Shown in pieces: positions 61,767 to 64,000 of a stretch of 64,000 nucleotides of DNA. The notes under the pieces were generated by a model. That model saw nothing but the letters and a program-made list of their open reading frames with translations. It did no database searches and was not told the origin of the DNA. The stretch is from NCBI GenBank assembly GCA_009602735.1, contig WELA01006610.1:179719-243718 (forward strand), in the 5' to 3' direction. Positions within the stretch are counted from its first letter, which is position 1. Each line of letters starts with the position of its first letter. A program made the position numbers and the translations under genes. The stretch is from Mesotaenium endlicherianum (lineage: Eukaryota; Streptophyta; Zygnematophyceae; Zygnematales; Mesotaeniaceae).

Positions 61767-62488
61767 TTGTAATGAATCAGTATATTGGTTGATATAATAT
61801 TCATTTAAATATAACAGTTAAATAAGTTCAGCCTGCTGAACTTTAGTTAATATTCAGTCTGCTGGACTTTATATTTAATATCAGTTTAATGACTCAACCA
61901 AAAGCAGCAGGCTGAAGTCAGCTTAAGTCAGCTTGCTGACACATTCTTTGACAGCCAGCTGACTTCCGTACTCGATAGCAGCGAACTGCCTCGATATGCA
62001 TCTAAGTGTCGTATGCTAGATGAATGGCCAAATGATATCCCTATGATGGATGGCGATTCGGGATGATGGGAGATGGCGGTGGATTTGGTTAACCGAGGTC
62101 CTACCAACGTGGTTAACTCCCGGGTAGGCGGTGCCATCGCACTGACCGTTGAACAGTAAACTCATTCCATGTACATATGCTAGGCATTGCTCTCGAGTTC
62201 GGCATTCGGAAACGAGGCCAACTCTCTTGTACAGCTTACTGAGAGAGATCTGAATCCAAGGCGAGAAGCCATTGATACGCACAGTCTTCTAACCTTGCTT
62301 GTGTATGAGTTTACTGATTTGCATTATTGATGCTAGTTTACTCGCATTTGACTCACGAGTATTGTTCACTGCTAGTGTGTTGTCCTTTGCTGTTTAACCA
62401 GTAAACGGAAAATACCATAAAGATTACTTGCTGGTATAAAGATCTTTATTAATTGTTAATCGCCTATTTGGTAAGTCGATTCATTTCA
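61767..62488 (+). repeat. 3' LTR of the chromovirus
   Basis: 722 bp, TGTAATGAATCAG to GATTCATTTCA. It differs from the 5' LTR mainly in the first 200 bases, mostly at C/T and G/A positions, and is close to identical over the rest. Confidence 0.93.
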
Positions 62489-62493
62489 CGTAG

Positions 62494-63204
62494 TGACTCA
62501 CGAGGAAAAGAACTAGTTGCAATCATACCAAAGATTGCAGCGGCATATCACTAAATAAGCTTAGGAAAATTACTCAACATTTTGAATAGCGAGAAACTGC
62601 TCACAAGTGATGTAGGATGAAAGGCCTTATCATTACAAACCCGTAGAAATTTACAAAAGTGAAAACTGATAAGAAACAAAGAAGTTATGCCTATTTATAA
62701 TTTTCTGCCCAAGTGCTCCTCTCTAGGAGGAAGCTACGGATTTTCATAAGTGTTCGTCAAATCGTCCCTTCCAGAATATTTGTGAGTAAGCCATATCAGT
62801 CTAATCTGACGTGTCGGGCCGAATTGACGTCCACATACATGCTTCAACATTACTAGAATATTCTATCTTAGACGCGCTAGGCTAAACCGAAACTTCTAGG
62901 TAAATCAACCTAGGCGGCACTCCGCGTCAGCCGAACTTACGTGAAGGTTCGAGTTCATTCTAACGGGCCAGATCGCTCTACACTGTCGGTCAATCCGGCG
63001 ATCGCGCTCACCGCGAATTAAGGACAGTCTTCAACCGACCTCGAAACTAATTAAAGTTAGGAAATCCATAACTCTCTCAATACTTGACCAAATTCGATGA
63101 ACTTTATATCAAAATGATCACAAAAACAAACTCTACACTATTATACAATCAAAACATACTTTCATGAAACTCAAAAATGCACTTTATAAATCTATGACCT
63201 TACA
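62494..63204 (-). mobile_element. Outer LTR, right copy (reverse orientation)
   Basis: 711 bp, TGACTCACGAGG to GACCTTACA on the + strand, matching 52030-52773. It is separated from the chromovirus 3' LTR by exactly five bases, CGTAG, the same five that precede the left copy. No body of the outer element lies between this copy and the chromovirus. Confidence 0.8.
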
Positions 63205-64000
63205 TTTTGAGTAACAAGGATTGTTATTCCGTTTTGACTTTCGTATAAAAGTCATCAAAAATGTCCGACAATTGATCCAAGATGTTGGCTCTTGACTGAC
63301 AAGAGTGTACGTCTTGACTGTTGTTTGCAAAAGACAAAGTCATGCACGTGTATGACTGTATTGATTTTTTGTCACACGCACGAGCTCATATCACGAAGCA
63401 ATCAACAGCGTTGCATTTGGTTTTGTTGCGAATCCGAAGCGTGAACCCCCCCCCGTAGGGATTTTACCTCAGTGAGGCAAACCCCTAGAAAGGCTTTAGA
63501 CACTCCATAGGATATGGGCCACAGAAAGCTTAAAATCCAAGGGGCTGACCCTTAGTCCCCGGTGACGACTTTTTGTAGCCGAAAGAGTTTGGTAGCTAGC
63601 AATTTGTGCGTCATACGTTTGCTAGTGATTCAAAATGGGTTTGGAGAGTCGAAATTAAATATGGAATAACTACTTGACTCTAACTGGTCCATGAACGAAA
63701 AATTTGCCAGAGCCACCCCCCCTCACCGTTGCTTCTCGTCGCTCGACTGAAGGAGCTCGCTTCCTTGGAGGGAGCTCCTTCAGCCGTCGTTGCCTGCTAT
63801 ACGTGCCCAGGCAACATGACGGGCCTGTCAGGGCCATGCCCGTCGCCCGGAGACTTTGGCCAAGAAAATCCATATTTCTTTGGTTTCCCCTGTCTGCTGA
63901 CTGCCAGCTCACAAAAATTGAGCGGGCAATAGAGAAGCGACAAGGCAACGGGCTTGGGCCTGTCGTGGCCATCCCGGCCGCTCGGAAACTTTGGCCATAT
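63205..64000. other. Right flank with a two-copy repeat
   Basis: No gene was recognised. A C9 run lies near 63450. Two diverged copies of a block of about 55 bp (ACGGGC...CCTGTC...GGCCAT...CGG...CTTTGGCCA) start at 63819 and 63948, and the second runs to the window edge. This suggests the start of a tandem array of about 129 bp period. Confidence 0.55.

Larger units (their letters stand above)
52800..62488 (+). mobile_element. Ty3/gypsy chromovirus, nearly full length (fossil)
   Basis: A 9.7-kb element. Its LTRs are 52800-53520 and 61767-62488, starting TGTAA and ending TTTCA. An initiator-tRNA-Met primer site follows the 5' LTR. The parts are in order: gag (about 53555-55700, with a solo LTR inserted in it), a zinc knuckle near 55.6 kb, protease near 56.0 kb, reverse transcriptase (about 56.5-57.5 kb), RNase H (about 57.6-58.1 kb), integrase with an HHCC-type finger and core (about 58.3-59.0 kb) and a chromodomain near 59.5 kb (KYLIRWKGYDASWDTWEF). 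An extra reading region and a purine tract precede the 3' LTR. The chromodomain and gag-pol order define a chromovirus. It looks broken in several places besides the insertion. The two LTRs differ visibly, mostly in the first 200 bases, so the copy is of moderate age. No matching 5-bp target duplication flanks it. Confidence 0.92.

Noticed and set aside
53048-62282. An 88-codon frame antisense to the LTR, present in all three LTR copies.
   Set aside because: The copies share it because they are copies of one LTR; there is no recognisable domain and no sign of selection visible by eye.
1-64000. CRISPR arrays, rRNA or tRNA genes, prokaryotic operons.
   Set aside because: No regularly spaced repeats, no cloverleaf boxes and no rRNA core motifs were seen; gene structure is eukaryotic.

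Overview
The window looks like nuclear DNA of a streptophyte, most likely a streptophyte alga or early-diverging plant. The evidence is the set of intron-bearing plant-type genes: a DUF506 protein, a CIP7-like protein, a P-class PPR protein, a plastid fibrillin and an EXO70 tail. GC-rich exons sit in AT-rich spacers, and a Ty3/gypsy chromovirus carries an initiator-tRNA-Met primer site. The species cannot be named from the sequence alone.

Layout. 1-379: the last exon of an EXO70 exocyst subunit. 380-8755: mostly unrecognised AT-rich DNA with a decayed gag fossil (about 4.4 kb) and a GC-rich, promoter-like unit of about 630 bp duplicated in tandem (5206-6480), each copy ending in a hairpin with the same loop core. 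8756-11173 (+): four-exon DUF506 gene. 13369-20010 (-): five-exon PPR gene, probably plastid and CRP1-like. 21750-30345 (-): twelve-exon TPR-MYND-SET gene of SMYD4 type. 31316-31996 (+): unrecognised single-exon gene with an organelle-targeting look and one membrane segment. 33086-36844 (-): seven-exon fibrillin. 37773-38594 (+): ribosomal protein eL29. 39956-46405 (-): CIP7-like gene. 46406-51740: no recognised gene. 51750-63204: nested LTR retrotransposon fossils. 63205-64000: a short two-copy repeat.

The gene models were built by reading both strands for family motifs and joining exons at GT/AG sites. In each of the DUF506, PPR, SMYD4-like and fibrillin models the exon phases agree and the summed length is a multiple of three; eL29 also closes. 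In the CIP7-like gene the fifth-sixth exon junction and the 3' end are less certain. The genes do not form an operon or a single pathway. Three (PPR, fibrillin, the 226-residue protein) probably act in plastids; the others concern exocytosis, chromatin or protein methylation, translation and light signalling.

The most unusual items are the duplicated promoter/hairpin module near 5-6.5 kb, a five-times repeated EDLRG-type motif in the CIP7-like protein, and an extra open reading region between two purine tracts at the 3' end of the chromovirus fossil.
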